Part shown: positions 40,272 to 49,569 of the stretch, in pieces
Numbering within the stretch: the stretch's first letter is position 1
Layout: the number at the start of each line of letters is the position of its first letter
DNA from: Solirubrobacter soli DSM 22325
GTDB lineage: Bacteria; Actinomycetota; Thermoleophilia; Solirubrobacterales; Solirubrobacteraceae
NCBI RefSeq assembly: GCF_000423665.1
Contig: NZ_KE384070.1
Span: forward strand, 346,669 to 410,668
Length of the DNA stretch: 64,000 nt
Direction of reading: 5' to 3'
Made by a program: the position numbers and the translations under genes
Notes under the pieces: model-generated
Database searches by the model: none
Told to the model about the DNA's origin: nothing
What the model saw: only the letters and a program-made list of their open reading frames with translations

Positions 40272-42635
40272 TCAGCCGGTGACGCGAGGAGTCCGCTGGG
40301 GCCGGCCGCACACGACGACGGTCCGGGTCAGGGTGACCGGGGCCGTCGCCGACCCTCGCTGGAACTTGACGCGGACCGCGACCAAGTGGCGTCCCGGCGT
40401 GAAGAAGCGGGTCAGCAGCGTCGTCCGGCGCTGCAGGATCCGCAGGGTCCGCGTGCCGATCCGGCGGCCGTCGACCTTCACCGTGATCTGGTCGATGCGC
40501 TGGCCGGTGAGCTGGAGCTGGGACGCGCGCCGGATGCAGCTGACGTTGGCCGCGCTGATGCCCGCGACGCCGCCCTCACCGGCGTCCGGGACCACGGGTC
40601 CACCGGGCACGTACGGCGGCTCCGGTGCGGGCGACGGGCCGGGGAGCGGAGGCACCGGCGTCGGGCCCGGCTCCGGCTGCGGGCCAGGCCCGGGATCGGG
40701 CAGCGGCGGCTCGGGCGGCACGTCCGGGCACTCGATCGTGGTCGTGATCGATCCGTCGTCGGACACCGTGACGCCGCCGACGGTGCCGGAGCCGGTCGCG
40801 ACGTTCGTGAACGCGGTGGCCACGCAGTCGTCACCCGCCTCGGCGGTCTTGTGCGAGCAGGCGTAGGTCCAGGTGTCGCCCGGGTCGAGCGTGTCCGGGG
40901 ACGCGTCGCCGTTCTTGGTCGTCAACCGCGGTGGGTCGTCACACTTGGTGTCGGTGACCTCGACGCCGCTCGCGGGCAGCGGCAGGTCGCCGGGATTGGT
41001 CACGAAGAGCGTGTACTTGAGGGTGTCCCCGGCCTGCGCGATCGCCGGCCCGGTCTTCTCGATCGCGATCCCCGGCGCGCCCGCGCGCGTGTTCGTGAAC
41101 GTGCACAGCCCGTGGCCGCCGGCCCGCAGCACGAGCCCGTTCCACGCGGTGCCCGACCGCAGGATCCCGCGGCGCCGGGTCACGGTGCGGCACGTGACGG
41201 TCGACTCGTACAACGACGGATCGGTCCCCGCGGCGGCCGACTCGCTGACGTTGTAGGTCCCCGGCGGGACGGGGAACGTGACCGTGTCCCCGTCGCCGGC
41301 GGCCGCCTTCACGGTGACTCCGTTGACGATCAGGTCGAACCGCCCGGGGTCGTCGGCGGGCCACAGCTGCTTCTCGACCGTGAGGCTGGCCGGCACCCAG
41401 TTGCCGAAGTCGCGCCCCTGGGCGTTCGGCGTGGTCGCGGTGCTCAACGGGCCCCAGCCGCAGCCGAAGAGCCCGCCTGGCCCGTCGGCGAAGCCGCCGG
41501 GTGTGCTCGCGTTCGGCAACGAGCAGTTCCAGCCGCTGGGAACCACGCGGCGACGGTCGGCGTTGACGAGCGTCTCCCGCAGCCGGTAGCTGCCCGACGG
41601 CGGCTGGATGTCGTCGATCACGTAGTGGCCGCCGGCGTCGGTGACCGAGAACGGCTCGTTCGCGTCGCGGACGCCGTCGTTGTCGTAGTCGGCCCAGATC
41701 AGGAACCGCGGGAGGCCGGGCTCGCCGGCGTCGCGCACGCCGTCGGCGTCGAGGTCGAAGAACTTCGTGCCCGAGGCCGAGCAGGTGCGAACACTGAGCG
41801 GCACCGGGGCCACCACGTCATCCATGTTCGACGTGTCGGAGATCGACGACCGCGAGTGCATCCAGATCGACGCGAACGCCAGGCACTGGTCGTCGAACGC
41901 CAGCCCGATGAGCTTGCTGAGGTTCAGTGCCGCCTCGCTGAACTTGCCCGTGTCGATCTGCGAGCCCGGCGCATAGGCGCCCGGGAGGTGGCTGGTGATC
42001 GCCGAGGTGTTGACGTTGCCCTGAGCGGTGCCGCTCGGGAGGTCCGTGACCTCCTTGACGGTGCCTGTTCTGGCACATCCCGTCGCGACGTCGGCCAAGG
42101 TGGTCGTCCACCGGAACAGCACGAGCTCGATGTCGTTGCCGTGGGGCAGCGTGGACAGCAGGAGGTCGCCGGTCGTGCGACACGGGATCTTCGCGTGCCC
42201 GTTGTTCCACAGGCGGGCGTCGCGGTTGAGCTCGAACGTGATCGCGGCGGTCCCGCTCGCGTCCTCGCGCGTGAACCCGAGGTAGAGGAACGTGTCGCCC
42301 GCCGGCTGGTCGACCGCCGACCAGCCGTCGAGGATGTTGACCTTGCCCGGGGTGGCGCCTCCGGCCTTCGTCGTGAAGTCCCAGTCGCCGGGCAGGAGGA
42401 CCTTGGAGCCGCCGGTGAAGATCGTGTCGCTCGCGCTGAGGTCCGGGCTGTGCACGACCCGCCCGGCCGCCTGGAGCCCTTGCCAGTCGAGGTACGGCGG
42501 CGTGTCGTCCTGTGCGCCGTCACCGCCTTGGAACGTGCTCCCGGGCAGCGGCGCCGACCCCGAGGGCAGCGGGTCCGCATACGCGGCCGGTGCCGTGAAG
42601 AGGAACACGGCGACGAGCAACGCCCGCACCAGCAT
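40272..42635 (-). CDS. Large secreted protein with SdrD-like and DUF11-type repeats
   Basis: 787 residues. Signal peptide (ALLVAVFLFTAPAAYA). A ~270-residue N-domain follows (PYLDWQGLQAAGRVVHSPD, NNGHAKIPCRTTGDLLLSTL). Then come an SdrD B-like domain (FFDLDADGVRDAGEPGLPRF), a prealbumin-like part (NVSESAAAGTDPSLYES), and a DUF11-type Ig domain (KYTLFVTNPGDLPLPASGVE). A Pro-rich stalk (PGPGPQPEPGPTP) and a C-terminal domain with SASQLQLTG-like strands complete it. Presumably a surface or spore-coat-like adhesive protein. No LPxTG anchor is visible. Confidence 0.82.
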   Translation of the reverse strand: MLVRALLVAVFLFTAPAAYADPLPSGSAPLPGSTFQGGDGAQDDTPPYLDWQGLQAAGRVVHSPDLSASDTIFTGGSKVLLPGDWDFTTKAGGATPGKVNILDGWSAVDQPAGDTFLYLGFTREDASGTAAITFELNRDARLWNNGHAKIPCRTTGDLLLSTLPHGNDIELVLFRWTTTLADVATGCARTGTVKEVTDLPSGTAQGNVNTSAITSHLPGAYAPGSQIDTGKFSEAALNLSKLIGLAFDDQCLAFASIWMHSRSSISDTSNMDDVVAPVPLSVRTCSASGTKFFDLDADGVRDAGEPGLPRFLIWADYDNDGVRDANEPFSVTDAGGHYVIDDIQPPSGSYRLRETLVNADRRRVVPSGWNCSLPNASTPGGFADGPGGLFGCGWGPLSTATTPNAQGRDFGNWVPASLTVEKQLWPADDPGRFDLIVNGVTVKAAAGDGDTVTFPVPPGTYNVSESAAAGTDPSLYESTVTCRTVTRRRGILRSGTAWNGLVLRAGGHGLCTFTNTRAGAPGIAIEKTGPAIAQAGDTLKYTLFVTNPGDLPLPASGVEVTDTKCDDPPRLTTKNGDASPDTLDPGDTWTYACSHKTAEAGDDCVATAFTNVATGSGTVGGVTVSDDGSITTTIECPDVPPEPPLPDPGPGPQPEPGPTPVPPLPGPSPAPEPPYVPGGPVVPDAGEGGVAGISAANVSCIRRASQLQLTGQRIDQITVKVDGRRIGTRTLRILQRRTTLLTRFFTPGRHLVAVRVKFQRGSATAPVTLTRTVVVCGRPQRTPRVTG

Positions 42636-42669
42636 GCGTCCACCCTGAACTCGTCACGCGCTCATCGCC

Positions 42670-43377
42670 TCATCCGGATGGGGTGATCTCGACGGGCGTG
42701 CCGGGGAGCGCGGCGACGCCGATCCGCCGCACGATGCCGGCGATCGCGGCGTTGGACAGCCGGACGCAGCCATGGCTGGCGGCGCTGCCGAGCGGGTCGC
42801 GCAGGCTGGCGCCGCCGCGCCCGTGCAGCGCCACGCGACCGTCGCCGCCGTCGAAGTGTTGGAGCACGTCGCTATGCGCGGTGATCGTCAGCACCCAGCT
42901 GCCGAGGAAGTCCGACGGACGCCCCTTGTACGCCTCGACGACCGCGAACAGCCCTTGCGGCGTCGGCGTGGCCGGGGCGCCGATCACCGCGCGATAGCGC
43001 CGCACGACCTTGCCCGCCCGCAGGAGCGTGACCATCCGCTCGTCCAACCGCACCTCGATCCGCCACGGCGTCTCCGTCGTCACCACACGGTCCGCCGCGA
43101 TCCACCCCTTGGCGACGTTCGGCCGCGTCGGCAGCCGCACCTGCAGCCAGCAGCGCCCGTCGCGATCGCCCGCGCCCGCGAGCACGAGCAGCGCGCCGGC
43201 ACGGGACGGTGAGAGCCAGTGGCGGACCTTGCCGCCCGGCCGCGCGCTGACCCCGGTGCGCCCCGGCAACTCCGCCCGCAGCGCCTGGGTGTCCGACGGC
43301 CGCGCCGCGGGGCAGGCCGCAGACGCGCTCCCTGCGATCAGGAGAAACAGGACCAGCGCCGTGACCGTCAGCCGCAT
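42670..43377 (-). CDS. Secreted L,D-transpeptidase (YkuD)
   Basis: 235 residues. The signal peptide ends AGSASAAC. An SH3-like N-part is followed by the YkuD catalytic domain: RIEVRLDERMVTLLRAGKV, GAPATPTPQGLFAV, and the active site HGRGG ... GSAASHGCVRLSN with catalytic Cys near residue 207. It makes 3-3 crosslinks in, or attaches proteins to, peptidoglycan in the cell wall. The start is ATG at 43377. Confidence 0.92.
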   Translation of the reverse strand: MRLTVTALVLFLLIAGSASAACPAARPSDTQALRAELPGRTGVSARPGGKVRHWLSPSRAGALLVLAGAGDRDGRCWLQVRLPTRPNVAKGWIAADRVVTTETPWRIEVRLDERMVTLLRAGKVVRRYRAVIGAPATPTPQGLFAVVEAYKGRPSDFLGSWVLTITAHSDVLQHFDGGDGRVALHGRGGASLRDPLGSAASHGCVRLSNAAIAGIVRRIGVAALPGTPVEITPSG

Positions 43378-43445
43378 TCCCCGCCAATCGTTCCCGCTCG
43401 CGGGTGATGTCGCATCACCCGATGCAGGCGAGTTACGCTGGCGCG

Positions 43446-44882
43446 ATGAATCCCGCCGTCTGGGTGGCGCGTCATGGGCGCCTGCGGCCGGACGCGCCGG
43501 CGATCGCCGACGGCGAGCGGATCCACGCCGATTGGGCGACGTTCGCCGCCCGCGCCGCCGCCGTGGCCGGTGGCCTGCAGCAGGGCTTCGGCCTCGAGCC
43601 CGGCGACCGGGTCGCGATCGTGATGCGCAACCGGCCGGAGTACCTCGAGGCCCTGTTCGGCATCTGGCACGCGGGACTGGTCGCCGTGCCGGTCAACGCC
43701 CGCCTGCATCGCGACGAGATCGCGTACATCGTCGATGACAGCGGCGCGGCGCTCGCCGTGGCCGACCCCGAGCACGCCGACGACGTCGAGAACGCGCTCA
43801 TCGCGCCCGGCGAGCGGTGGGAGGAGCTGACGGCGTCGTCGCCCGCTGCGCTCGTCGACCGCGCGCCCGACGACCCGGCGTGGCTGTTCTACACGAGCGG
43901 CACGACCGGCCGGCCCAAGGGCGCGACGCTCACCAACCGCAACCTGCTGCTGATGTCGCTCTCCTACTACGCCGACATCGACGCGGTGAGCCCCGGCGAC
44001 AGCATCCTCCAGGTCGCGCCGCTGTCGCACGGCGCCGGGCTCTACGGACTGCCGCACGTCGCCCAGGGCGCGGTGAGCGTGATGCCGGGCGAGGAGGAGA
44101 TCGGCGGGCTGCTCGAGCGCTGGCCGGGCGCGTCGTTCTTCGCCGCGCCGACGATGATCAAGCGACTGGACCTCGACGATCCGGCGAACCTGAAGACGAT
44201 CATCTACGGCGGCGCGCCGATGTACCTCGCCGACCTCGAGGTCGCGCTCGACCGCTTCGGTCCGCGGCTGGCCCAGATCTACGGGCAGGGCGAGTCGCCG
44301 ATGACGATCACCGCGCTCTCCAAGGCCGATCACGTCGACCGCGACCCGGCGCGCCTGCAGAGCGTCGGGCGTGCCCGCACCGACGTGGAGGTCCGCGTCG
44401 TCGACGAGTCCGACCGCGAGCTCGGCGTCGGGGAGATCGGCGAGGTGGTGGTCCGTGGCGACGTCGTGATGGCCGGCTACTGGAACCAGCCCGAGGCCAC
44501 CGCCGAGACGCTGCGCGGCGGCTGGTTGCACACCGGCGACCTCGGCAGCCTCGACGCGCACGGGTATCTGACGCTGCACGACCGCTCGAAGGACCTGATC
44601 ATCAGCGGCGGCATGAACATCTACCCGCGCGAGGTCGAGGAGGCGCTGCTCCATCACCCGGGCGTCCGCGACGTGGCCGTGGTCGGACGGCCCGATCCGG
44701 AGTGGGGCGAATCGGTGATCGCCTTCGTCGTGCCCGCCGACGCGCCACCATCGATCGAGGAGCTCGACCGCGCCTGCCTGGAGCGCATCGCCCGCTACAA
44801 GCGCCCGAAGGAATATCGCTTCCTCGACGCCTTGCCGACCAACAATTACGGGAAGGTTGTAAAGCGAGAACTCCGCGCGTGA
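43446..44882 (+). CDS. AMP-binding acyl-CoA synthetase
   Basis: 478 residues, somewhat short for the family. Motifs: P-loop YTSGTTGRPKGATLTNRNLL (near residue 148), YGQGESPMT (A5), GWLHTGDLG (A7), DRSKDLIISGGMNIYPREVE (A8) and the closing lysine NYGKVVKREL (A10). It makes an acyl-AMP, then an acyl-CoA, from a carboxylic acid; the acid is unknown, though aromatic or medium chain is likely from context. ATG at 43446. The LLM oxidoreductase follows after 43 bases on the same strand and is probably in the same operon. Confidence 0.92.
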   Translation: MNPAVWVARHGRLRPDAPAIADGERIHADWATFAARAAAVAGGLQQGFGLEPGDRVAIVMRNRPEYLEALFGIWHAGLVAVPVNARLHRDEIAYIVDDSGAALAVADPEHADDVENALIAPGERWEELTASSPAALVDRAPDDPAWLFYTSGTTGRPKGATLTNRNLLLMSLSYYADIDAVSPGDSILQVAPLSHGAGLYGLPHVAQGAVSVMPGEEEIGGLLERWPGASFFAAPTMIKRLDLDDPANLKTIIYGGAPMYLADLEVALDRFGPRLAQIYGQGESPMTITALSKADHVDRDPARLQSVGRARTDVEVRVVDESDRELGVGEIGEVVVRGDVVMAGYWNQPEATAETLRGGWLHTGDLGSLDAHGYLTLHDRSKDLIISGGMNIYPREVEEALLHHPGVRDVAVVGRPDPEWGESVIAFVVPADAPPSIEELDRACLERIARYKRPKEYRFLDALPTNNYGKVVKRELRA

Positions 44883-44925
44883 GAACTGTTACGTTCGCGT
44901 TCCCACGAGGAGGAGGCCGTCCCAG

Positions 44926-45909
44926 ATGAAGCTCGCGCTGTACCTGCCGAACTTCCGTGACAAGGTCACGATCAAGGAGCTCGAGGACCTCACCGCGCTC
45001 GCCGAGGAGCTCGACTTCGACTCGGTCTGGACGCTGGACCGGATCGTCGTCCCGGAAGTGTCCGATCGCGGGGAGCTGCAGTACTCGTTCGGGATGATGG
45101 ACGAGTTCCCCAAGCAGCTGCCGGTGACCTCGCGCGGCGAGTGGTACCAGGGCTGGCCGCTGATCCCGTGGCTGGCGGCCAAGACGCAGAAGGTGCGCAT
45201 CGGGATGAGCATCACCGACACGCCGTTCCGAGCGCCGGGCGTGCTGGCCGCGGAGCTCGCCACGGTCGACCACCTCTCCAACGGCCGGCTCAACGTGGGC
45301 GTCGGCGCGGGGTGGATGCCCGAGGAGTTCGCGGCCGCGAGCGTGTCGCACATCTTCCCCAAGCGCCACAAGCACGTGCGCGAGTCGATCGAGATCATGC
45401 AGGGCATCTGGTCGAACGACCTCTTCGAGTACCACGGGGAGTTCGCCGACTTCGACCGCTGCGGGTTCGGCGCCAAGCCCCTCCAGGACCCGATGCCGAT
45501 CTGGTTCAGCGGGCTCAAGGACCCGAAGCGTTCCGCCCGGCGTGTCGCGAAGTACAACCTGGCGGGCTGGATCGGCATCCAGGACACGCCCGAGGAGCTC
45601 GCGCGGTGGCGCGGCGAGATCGGGCGCGAGCTCGAGGAGCTGGGCCGCTCGATCGACGACATCGAGATGAGCAGCATGATCTGGTTCGTGATCACCGATC
45701 AGGACATGGACCAGACGCCCGCGGGCAAGGGCACCAACATCCTCGTCGGCAGTGCCGACCAGATCACCGAGACGCTCAAGCGCTACAAGGAAGCCGGCCT
45801 GGACATGCCGATGCTGTGGCCGCCGTTCACGGACGTGCCGGTCGCCAAGACGCTGGACGACCTCAAGCGCCTGAAGGAGGACATCATGCCGAAGGTCGAG
45901 GCCGCGTAG
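44926..45909 (+). CDS. LLM-class F420-dependent oxidoreductase
   Basis: 327 residues. Luciferase-like (TIM-barrel) motifs: KLALYLPNFRDKVTIKELED, DSVWTLDRIVVPE, RIGMSITDTPFRAPGVLAAELATVDHLSNGRL, NVGVGAGWMPEEF. A strong GAGGAGGAGG ribosome-binding site precedes the ATG. Residue pattern after GAGWMPEEFAA matches the F420 rather than the FMN subgroup. It probably acts on the product of the acyl-CoA synthetase just upstream. Ends in a 26-base convergent overlap with the minus-strand LLM gene. Confidence 0.88.
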   Translation: MKLALYLPNFRDKVTIKELEDLTALAEELDFDSVWTLDRIVVPEVSDRGELQYSFGMMDEFPKQLPVTSRGEWYQGWPLIPWLAAKTQKVRIGMSITDTPFRAPGVLAAELATVDHLSNGRLNVGVGAGWMPEEFAAASVSHIFPKRHKHVRESIEIMQGIWSNDLFEYHGEFADFDRCGFGAKPLQDPMPIWFSGLKDPKRSARRVAKYNLAGWIGIQDTPEELARWRGEIGRELEELGRSIDDIEMSSMIWFVITDQDMDQTPAGKGTNILVGSADQITETLKRYKEAGLDMPMLWPPFTDVPVAKTLDDLKRLKEDIMPKVEAA

Positions 45910-46690
45910 CGAAGGCTTCGAGCACGTCGTCGGGATCGTCGGCGCCGGACGACAGGTTGAGGTCGAGGATGACCTCGCTGACGCCCAGCGCCGCCAGCTC
46001 CTCCAGCGGCGGCATCGTCTCGAGCGTCCGGCGGACCACGATCTGCACGGCGTCAGGGTCTCGCGCGGCCTCACGCACCGTCTCGATCGAGGCGCGGAGA
46101 TCGCCGAGCTCATGTTTGCTCGAGGCGATCCACCCCTGGGCGAGGCGGCCCGCGCGGCGCAGCGCGGGCGCGGCGGCGCCGCCCAGCAACACCGGGGGAT
46201 GCGGCCGCTGCACGGGCTTCGGACCCACGAAGGAACGCGGCACGGTATAGAACTCGCCCGCGAACTCGACGGGGTCCTGCGTCCAGAGCGTGTGCAGGCA
46301 GCGCAGGTACTCGTCCATGCGCGCGCCGCGCCGCCGGTAGGGCACGCCGGCGGCGGCGTATTCCTCCGGCATCCAGCCCATCCCGAGCCCCACGGTGAGC
46401 CGGCCGCCGGACAGTACGTCCAGCGATGTCAGCGTCTTCGCGAGCAGCGCCGGCGGCGTGAACGGGGCGCAGATGGTCGCGGTACCGAGCCGGATCCGCT
46501 CGGTGTGGGCCGCGGCGTACGCGAGCGGGAGGACCGGGTCGAGCACGGATCGGTGCTCGTCGGTGGAGAGCACACGCTGGAACGTCCACAGCGATGCGTA
46601 TCCGAGCTCCTCGGCGCGGCGGGCGACATGCAGGATCGTCTCCGGCGTCGCCCAGGGACCCGAGACCGGGAGGCCGAATCCGATCCGCAT
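45884..46690 (-). CDS. LLM-class F420-dependent oxidoreductase
   Basis: 268 residues, with IGFGLPVSGPWATPETI, ASLWTFQRVL, RIRLGTATICAPFTPPALLAKTLTSLDVLSGGRLTV and GLGMGWMPEEYAAAG, the LLM fold. It is the last gene of the minus-strand aromatic operon and shares a TGATG stop-start with the IclR gene. A flavin/F420 hydride transfer role in the catabolic pathway is inferred. The shared GxGMGWMPEEY block indicates distant common ancestry with the convergent LLM gene at 44926. Confidence 0.88.
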   Translation of the reverse strand: MRIGFGLPVSGPWATPETILHVARRAEELGYASLWTFQRVLSTDEHRSVLDPVLPLAYAAAHTERIRLGTATICAPFTPPALLAKTLTSLDVLSGGRLTVGLGMGWMPEEYAAAGVPYRRRGARMDEYLRCLHTLWTQDPVEFAGEFYTVPRSFVGPKPVQRPHPPVLLGGAAAPALRRAGRLAQGWIASSKHELGDLRASIETVREAARDPDAVQIVVRRTLETMPPLEELAALGVSEVILDLNLSSGADDPDDVLEAFATRPRPSA

Positions 46691-47490
46691 CAGACGGCGG
46701 GGTGGACGGTCCACGCGTTGGAGATCGCGCACGCCGTCCGCCGCATCGCGGGGAGGTGGCGGGCGTGCATCTCCTCGACCGAGACCCGCGCGGTGGCGGC
46801 GCAGAGGTTCAGGGCGGCGAGCGTGCGGCCGTCCATCGTGCGCAGCGGCACCGACAGCGAGCGCAGGCCGAGCTCGAGCTCCTCGTCCACCAGCGCGAAG
46901 CCCTGTTCGCGGACGGCGCCGACGATCGCCCGCAGGCGTTCCGGGTCGGTCGTCGTGCGGTGCGTGAGCGGTGCGAGGTCCGTGGCTTCGAGATGCTCGG
47001 CGACGTGCTCTTCGGGGAGCGCGGCCAGCAGCACGCGGCCCATCGCGGTCGCGTAGGCGGGGAGCCGCGAGCCGACGCCCAGCGACATCATCAGGATCCG
47101 CTTCGTCGGCACCCGCGCGACGAAGACGATGTCCGGCAGGTCGAGCGTGCAGGCCGAGCACGTCTCCTGCACCTCCGCCGAGAGGTCCTGCATGAACGGC
47201 CGCGCGATCTCCCACAGGTTGAGCGAGCTCAGATACGACCAGCCGAGCGAGAGGACCCGTGGGCTCAGCGCGAACCGGCGGCCGTCGGAGCGCACGAAAC
47301 CGAGCGCCTCGAGCGTGAGCAGGATGCGACGCGCGGTCGCGCGCGACATGTCGGTCTGGCGCGCGACCTCGCTCAGCGTCATCGAGGGCGTGTCGTGGCC
47401 GAAGGCCTGGATCACGGCGAGGCCGCGCTCCAGGCCCTGCAGCCGGACGTCACCGGTCGGCGAGCCAGGGATAGCGTCCCTTGTCGCCAC
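46690..47490 (-). CDS. IclR-family transcriptional regulator
   Basis: 266 residues. The HTH is LERGLAVIQAFGHDTPSMTLSEVARQTDMSRATARRILLTLEAL, and the ligand-binding domain follows (SRLPAYATAMGRVLLAALPEE, ... ELELGLRSLSVPLRTMDGR). This is the PcaR/PobR type that senses aromatic acids. GTG at 47490 is the nearest plausible start and overlaps the upstream gene by 41 bases. Placed inside the operon it controls, before the LLM gene, so it is regulated with it. Multiple AGCGAACG boxes upstream of the dioxygenase are its likely targets. Confidence 0.9.
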   Translation of the reverse strand: MATRDAIPGSPTGDVRLQGLERGLAVIQAFGHDTPSMTLSEVARQTDMSRATARRILLTLEALGFVRSDGRRFALSPRVLSLGWSYLSSLNLWEIARPFMQDLSAEVQETCSACTLDLPDIVFVARVPTKRILMMSLGVGSRLPAYATAMGRVLLAALPEEHVAEHLEATDLAPLTHRTTTDPERLRAIVGAVREQGFALVDEELELGLRSLSVPLRTMDGRTLAALNLCAATARVSVEEMHARHLPAMRRTACAISNAWTVHPAV

Positions 47491-47914
47491 CCGCGTAGTC
47501 CGGGTCGAGGTAGATGAAGCAGCGCTGGATCTGGAAGTCGCGGATCTCGAAGACGTCGCACCAGCGGCCCGCTCCCCAGGCGGGCACATCGGCACGCCAC
47601 GGACCGTCCTCGTGTTCGCCGTAGGACGTGCCCTCGGCGACGATCGTGTCGCCGCCGCCGAAGATCCAGTTGAAGTTCGCGTAGTCGTGGCGGATCGCCT
47701 TCAGCTTCGATCCGACCTCGCCGAACATCGTCCCGATCTCCTCGCGCCCGTTGGCGATCCCCCACTTCGGGAAGTACACCTGGGCGTCGGTGGCGAACAG
47801 CTCGAGGATGCTCTCGCCGGTCGATGTCACCCCGCCGTTGTCGAACGCCTTCAGGTACTCCAGCGCGACCGACTTGCGCTGCTCGTCGGTCATCGTCTGG
47901 CGCGTCAGTGCCAT
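47450..47914 (-). CDS. SnoaL-like (NTF2-fold) protein of aromatic operon
   Basis: 154 residues. ALTRQTMTDEQRKSVALEYLKAF, AQVYFPKWGIANGREEIGTMF and CDVFEIRDFQIQRCFIYLDPDYAGGDK fit the SnoaL fold. ATG at 47914 after GAGGAGGAG; it overlaps the FAD dehydrogenase stop by 10 bases. The presence of such proteins in catabolic operons suggests an isomerase or hydratase for a ring-derived intermediate, but the reaction is unknown. Confidence 0.82.
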   Translation of the reverse strand: MALTRQTMTDEQRKSVALEYLKAFDNGGVTSTGESILELFATDAQVYFPKWGIANGREEIGTMFGEVGSKLKAIRHDYANFNWIFGGGDTIVAEGTSYGEHEDGPWRADVPAWGAGRWCDVFEIRDFQIQRCFIYLDPDYAGGDKGRYPWLADR

Positions 47915-49569
47915 GCGTGCTCCTCCTCGCGGACAGGCTCCAGGTGTGCCGCGTTGGCGGCTCGGTAGGCGAAGGCGATGATCGGGCCGAGCGTGGCGCC
48001 GCCGGCCCAGTACGCGCGGGCGCTCGGTGACGCGACGCAGTTCCCGACGCCGTACAACCCCGGGATCGGCTGGTCGAGGTCGTCGACGACCTGGCCGTCG
48101 GGCGTCGCCTTCGGGCCACCCTTGGTGTCCAGCGTGCCGCCGGTGACGAGCGCGGCGTAGTAGGGGCCTTCGGCGCTCAGCGGCCACATGGTCGCGTTGG
48201 TGCGGCCCGGCTCCTCTTTGACGTCGCCGTTGAAGAGCTGCTGGACGGCGCGCTCGCCGCGGCCGAAGTCCGCGTCGACGCCGGTCGCGGCGAGCTCGTT
48301 GAAGCGGGCGATGGAGGCTTGGAGCGTCGCCGCCCAGTCGTCGGTGAGGGCGAGCCCGCCGGTCACGCCGGCGTAGTGCGCCAGCCGTTCGCGCACCGCC
48401 ACACCCAGTTCCTCCAGCGTCTCCCCGCGCAGCACGTGGGCGTCGCTCGCGCCGGTGTCGCCCACGATCAGGCGCCCGTACTCGTCGCTGGCCGAGTGCT
48501 CCTGCGCGCGCTGGTCCCAGACCTGGATCAGCACCAGGTTCGGGTACTCGCCGCGCAGCGGGTCCCACTGGAAGAACATCTGCGCCAGCTCGTTGTACGG
48601 CAGCTTCTCGTTGACCACGCGGCGGCCGGTCTTGTCGACGAACAGCATCGAGTCCCCGGCGACGCTGAACATCCCCGACAGCGCCGGGTCGCGGTCGACC
48701 GCGGCCTCGAGCGGCACCGGGCACATCCAGGCCTGGTTCATGTTGCGCAGCTGCGCTCCGGCGCTGCTGCCGATCCGCACGAAGTCGCCTTCGTTGGTGA
48801 TCGCCGCGCAGCCGCCGTAGACCGGCGCCGACAGGAAGTTCGCGCGCAGCTCGGCGTCGTGGGTGAAGCCGCCGGAGGCGAAGATCACGGCCTTGCGTGC
48901 ACGGACTCGCACGGTCTCACCGTCGGCGTTGGTGGCCTCGACGCCGACGACCGCGCCGCCCTCGATCACGAGTCGCTGCACGCGGTGCGAGGTGCGGATG
49001 TCGACCCCGTCGCGCGCGGCCGCGGCGCTCATCGTGCGGATGCCGACCTGCCCGCCGTCGGACATCGTCGCGCGAGCGCCCTCGGGCACGAGCACGCGCC
49101 CGGTCGGCGCCTTGTCCTGCGGCAGCTCGGACCAGTAGTCCGGCACGGCCTCGCACCAGCGGTAGGGGAGGGCATCGCGTTCGGCCAACAGCTCGGCGGC
49201 CGGGGACGCGCTCTCGTAGATCGCGCGGATCTGCGCGTGCTCCCACTCGTTCAGCCCCAGCGTGGGGCTGTTCGGGTCGTACTGCTGCGGGCGCGAGAGC
49301 CGCGCCGTGTAGTGCAGGAAGTCCTCCTCGGGATCCTCGATCCCCGCGGCCTGCATGTGGCGGTTGTTCGGCACCCAGTACCAGAACGCCGCCTTCTTGG
49401 CCGTGCCGCCGAGCTCGGGCGCCTTCTCGAGCAGGATCACCTCGTCGCCCAGCCAGCGCGCGAACAGCGCCGCGGGCAGCCCGCCGCCGCCACCGCCGAC
49501 CACGACGATGTCGGCAGTGGCATCCGCGGAGCCGGCGCTCACCGGCGCCGCGGACTCACGCTTGATCAT
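47905..49569 (-). CDS. FAD-dependent dehydrogenase, 3-ketosteroid dehydrogenase/fumarate reductase type
   Basis: 554 residues. The FAD fold is DIVVVGGGGGGLPAALFARW near residue 20. Other blocks are LLEKAPELGGTAKKAAFWYWVP, VIFASGGFTHDAELRANF, LDTKGGPKATPDGQVVDDL and YGVGNCVASPSARAYWAGGATLGPIIAFAYRAA, the C-terminal family signature. It should introduce or remove a double bond next to a carbonyl. The specific substrate is not known; in this operon it is probably an aromatic or alicyclic ketone. ATG at 49569 overlaps the monooxygenase stop (ATGA). Confidence 0.88.
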   Translation of the reverse strand: MIKRESAAPVSAGSADATADIVVVGGGGGGLPAALFARWLGDEVILLEKAPELGGTAKKAAFWYWVPNNRHMQAAGIEDPEEDFLHYTARLSRPQQYDPNSPTLGLNEWEHAQIRAIYESASPAAELLAERDALPYRWCEAVPDYWSELPQDKAPTGRVLVPEGARATMSDGGQVGIRTMSAAAARDGVDIRTSHRVQRLVIEGGAVVGVEATNADGETVRVRARKAVIFASGGFTHDAELRANFLSAPVYGGCAAITNEGDFVRIGSSAGAQLRNMNQAWMCPVPLEAAVDRDPALSGMFSVAGDSMLFVDKTGRRVVNEKLPYNELAQMFFQWDPLRGEYPNLVLIQVWDQRAQEHSASDEYGRLIVGDTGASDAHVLRGETLEELGVAVRERLAHYAGVTGGLALTDDWAATLQASIARFNELAATGVDADFGRGERAVQQLFNGDVKEEPGRTNATMWPLSAEGPYYAALVTGGTLDTKGGPKATPDGQVVDDLDQPIPGLYGVGNCVASPSARAYWAGGATLGPIIAFAYRAANAAHLEPVREEEHAWH